Shown one piece after another: positions 4,910-6,168 of a DNA stretch of 6,168 bases. The position numbers and the translations under genes are program-made. The DNA lies in NCBI GenBank assembly GCA_030591795.1, contig JAUVAJ010000115.1:1-6168 (forward strand), read 5' to 3'. Position 1 is the stretch's first letter. Every line of letters starts with the position of its first letter. This DNA is from Desulfuromonadales bacterium. GTDB taxonomy: Bacteria > Desulfobacterota > Desulfuromonadia > Desulfuromonadales > UBA2294. Under the pieces are notes generated by a model. It did not search any database and was not told the DNA's origin. It was given only the letters and a program-made list of their open reading frames with translations.

Positions 4910-5458
4910 TTACTTGAGAAGTTCTTTAACTTTTTCATAACCCATGCTGTAGGCTTTTTTATTCAGGTCGAGGAATGCCTCAGGTACCTTGGCCAGCACG
5001 GCTTTTTCACCGGATTCGCGTTTAACGACATCAGTCAGGGCGATCATTGCGCCGAGCGCAACAACGTTACCGACGATTTCACGACCGACTTCTTCTTTGG
5101 CCGTACGGATGATCGGGAACTTGTAGATTTTGAAGTCCCCTTTCGGCTCATTCTTGACAAAGTCAGAGTCGAGCAACAGTACGCCGCCTTTTTTGATGCC
5201 GTTGGCGTACTTGTCTGCGGCTTCCTGGGTCATAGCCAGACAGGCGTCAACAATAGTCGCCTTCGGGTAGTCGATAGGGTCATCGGAAATAATTACTTCC
5301 GCTTTCGATGCGCCACCACGAGCCTCAGGGCCGTAGCTTTGCGACTGTACAGCGTGCTTCCCTTCTATAATGGAAGCAGCTTCTGCGAGGATGATTCCGG
5401 CGGTGATCAGTCCCTGACCACCGGCGCCGGAAAAGCGAATTTCGTATCTTTCAGCCAT
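4910..5458 (-). CDS. korC: 2-oxoacid:ferredoxin oxidoreductase, gamma subunit (probably 2-oxoglutarate)
   Basis: Gamma subunit of a ferredoxin oxidoreductase that interconverts a 2-oxoacid plus CoA with acyl-CoA, CO2 and reduced ferredoxin in the cytoplasm. The 182 residues form the single pyruvate/ketoisovalerate oxidoreductase gamma domain. The N-terminal nucleotide-like loop is FSGAGGQGLITAG (9-21), and the family block is VQSQSYGPEARGGASKAEV (37-55). C-terminal helices end in KVKELLK. The family has no catalytic cofactor in this subunit; it completes the CoA-side architecture of the complex. AAGGAG lies 8 nt before the ATG at 5458. It follows the beta-subunit gene by 25 bp and ends the operon at the terminator 4853-4887. 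Assignment to 2-oxoglutarate over pyruvate or isovalerate rests on the separate short gamma subunit and on the beta subunit's sequence, and is inferred. Confidence 0.88.
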   Translation of the reverse strand: MAERYEIRFSGAGGQGLITAGIILAEAASIIEGKHAVQSQSYGPEARGGASKAEVIISDDPIDYPKATIVDACLAMTQEAADKYANGIKKGGVLLLDSDFVKNEPKGDFKIYKFPIIRTAKEEVGREIVGNVVALGAMIALTDVVKRESGEKAVLAKVPEAFLDLNKKAYSMGYEKVKELLK

Positions 5459-5483
5459 CGATATTCTCCTTTTCGGTTACTGG

Positions 5484-6168
5484 TCAGGCGTTTTTTGCCA
5501 TCGCGATAACATTAGCGTACTGTTCAGTGTATTCAGGTTTTTCTTCACTATGCAATATACCGGTCAGAATCTTTCCTTCGAGTTGCTCAGCAGTCATCTT
5601 TGATGCGGCGGCAATCGGAACAGCTTGCTCCTTCAGACGCACCATCATGTCGATGACACTGCGGAACTTGTTACGGCGACCGTAGGTGGTCGGGCAATCA
5701 TCGATAACTTCACTGATCGACATACCTTTGTTCTTGATCCCTGCGACAATCAGCTTGTCGATCTGGGTGGCATGGAAGGCGGTAGTCCGGGCAACAAAGG
5801 ATGCGCCAGCGCCGATAGCCAGTTTGCTGATATCAAAGATCGGATCCGGGTTGCCGTAAGGAGTTGTCGAGGCTTTGTGTCCGGTCGGGGTGCAGGGTGA
5901 GAACTGACCGCCAGTCATACCGTAGATATAGTTGTTCATGATGACGTAGGTCATGTCGATGTTGCGTCGGCAGGCATGAATGAAGTGGTTACCGCCGATA
6001 GCGGTGCCATCGCCGTCACCACCAACACAAATTACGTTCATATCCGGTTTAGCCATTTTGACGCCGGTTGCAAACGCTGCGGCACGGCCGTGAGCAGTGT
6101 GCAGGGTGCAGGCGTCGATGTAGCCAGGAAGACGACTGGCACAGCCGATGCCCGAAACAAGGGCAGTG
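5484..6168 (-). CDS. korB: 2-oxoacid:ferredoxin oxidoreductase, thiamine-diphosphate-binding beta subunit (N-terminus missing)
   Basis: Beta subunit of the same complex, carrying thiamine diphosphate. The start lies beyond the right edge; 227 residues and the stop are present. The visible part begins TALVSGIGCASRLPGY, where the Cys is a likely iron-sulfur ligand. HTAHGRAAAFATG follows, then the cofactor motif starting GGDGDGTAIGGNHF and ending at the NN of VIMNNYIYGMTGGQ. STTPYGNPDP follows, and DDCPTTYGRRN has the second conserved Cys. The SPCTPTGHKASTTPYG and CPTTYGRRN wording is closer to 2-oxoglutarate than to pyruvate oxidoreductases as I recall them, hence korB; substrate is not proven. 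The Met codon at 6056 is internal because conserved sequence continues upstream of it. In Geobacter-like anaerobes this enzyme runs the 2-oxoglutarate step of the TCA cycle and yields reduced ferredoxin. The alpha subunit gene is expected just upstream (right of the window). Confidence 0.9.
   Translation of the reverse strand, partial: TALVSGIGCASRLPGYIDACTLHTAHGRAAAFATGVKMAKPDMNVICVGGDGDGTAIGGNHFIHACRRNIDMTYVIMNNYIYGMTGGQFSPCTPTGHKASTTPYGNPDPIFDISKLAIGAGASFVARTTAFHATQIDKLIVAGIKNKGMSISEVIDDCPTTYGRRNKFRSVIDMMVRLKEQAVPIAAASKMTAEQLEGKILTGILHSEEKPEYTEQYANVIAMAKNA

Noticed and set aside
5484..6056. korB starting at the Met codon at 6056
   Set aside because: Conserved beta-subunit sequence (SGIGC, HTAHGR) continues in frame to the window edge, so the gene is cut by the window and this Met is internal.

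Overview
The gene content suggests an anaerobic, acetate- or organic-acid-oxidising deltaproteobacterium of the Desulfuromonadales (Geobacter/Desulfuromonas/Pelobacter-like). The basis is a ferredoxin-linked 2-oxoacid oxidoreductase operon, a class I fructose-bisphosphatase for gluconeogenesis, and a c-di-GMP-I (GEMM) riboswitch, an RNA class known to be abundant in that group. This assignment is inferred from gene content; no marker gene is present.

Left part (1-1413, all minus strand). The most interesting unit starts near 1410 with a promoter and a GEMM-I aptamer (about 1292-1368). A small hairpin and a strong intrinsic terminator (1239-1273) follow, and then a gene for an exported PhnD-like periplasmic binding protein (323-1126). 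A second terminator (276-312) separates this from the first 72 codons of a membrane-anchored sensor or chemoreceptor-like protein that runs off the left edge. No ABC permease or ATPase is visible next to the binding protein.

Middle (1414-3060). A 125-residue helical protein of unknown function (1542-1919, minus) lies divergent to fbp (2058-3002, plus). The 138-bp gap between them holds promoter candidates for both. fbp ends in a symmetrical terminator (3024-3058) that it shares with the convergent carbonic anhydrase gene.

Right part (3061-6168, all minus strand). In transcription order this is korB (5'-truncated at the window edge) and korC, a strong terminator (4853-4887), then ppa, trmO and can. 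ppa and trmO overlap by 14 nt and are probably translationally coupled. can follows after 63 bp and has its own promoter candidate. These genes are central metabolism and housekeeping: 2-oxoacid/ferredoxin exchange, pyrophosphate removal, tRNA A37 modification and CO2/bicarbonate exchange.

No rRNA, tRNA, CRISPR array, insertion sequence or integration site was seen. The best candidate for an undescribed system is the c-di-GMP-switched orphan binding protein next to a membrane sensor.
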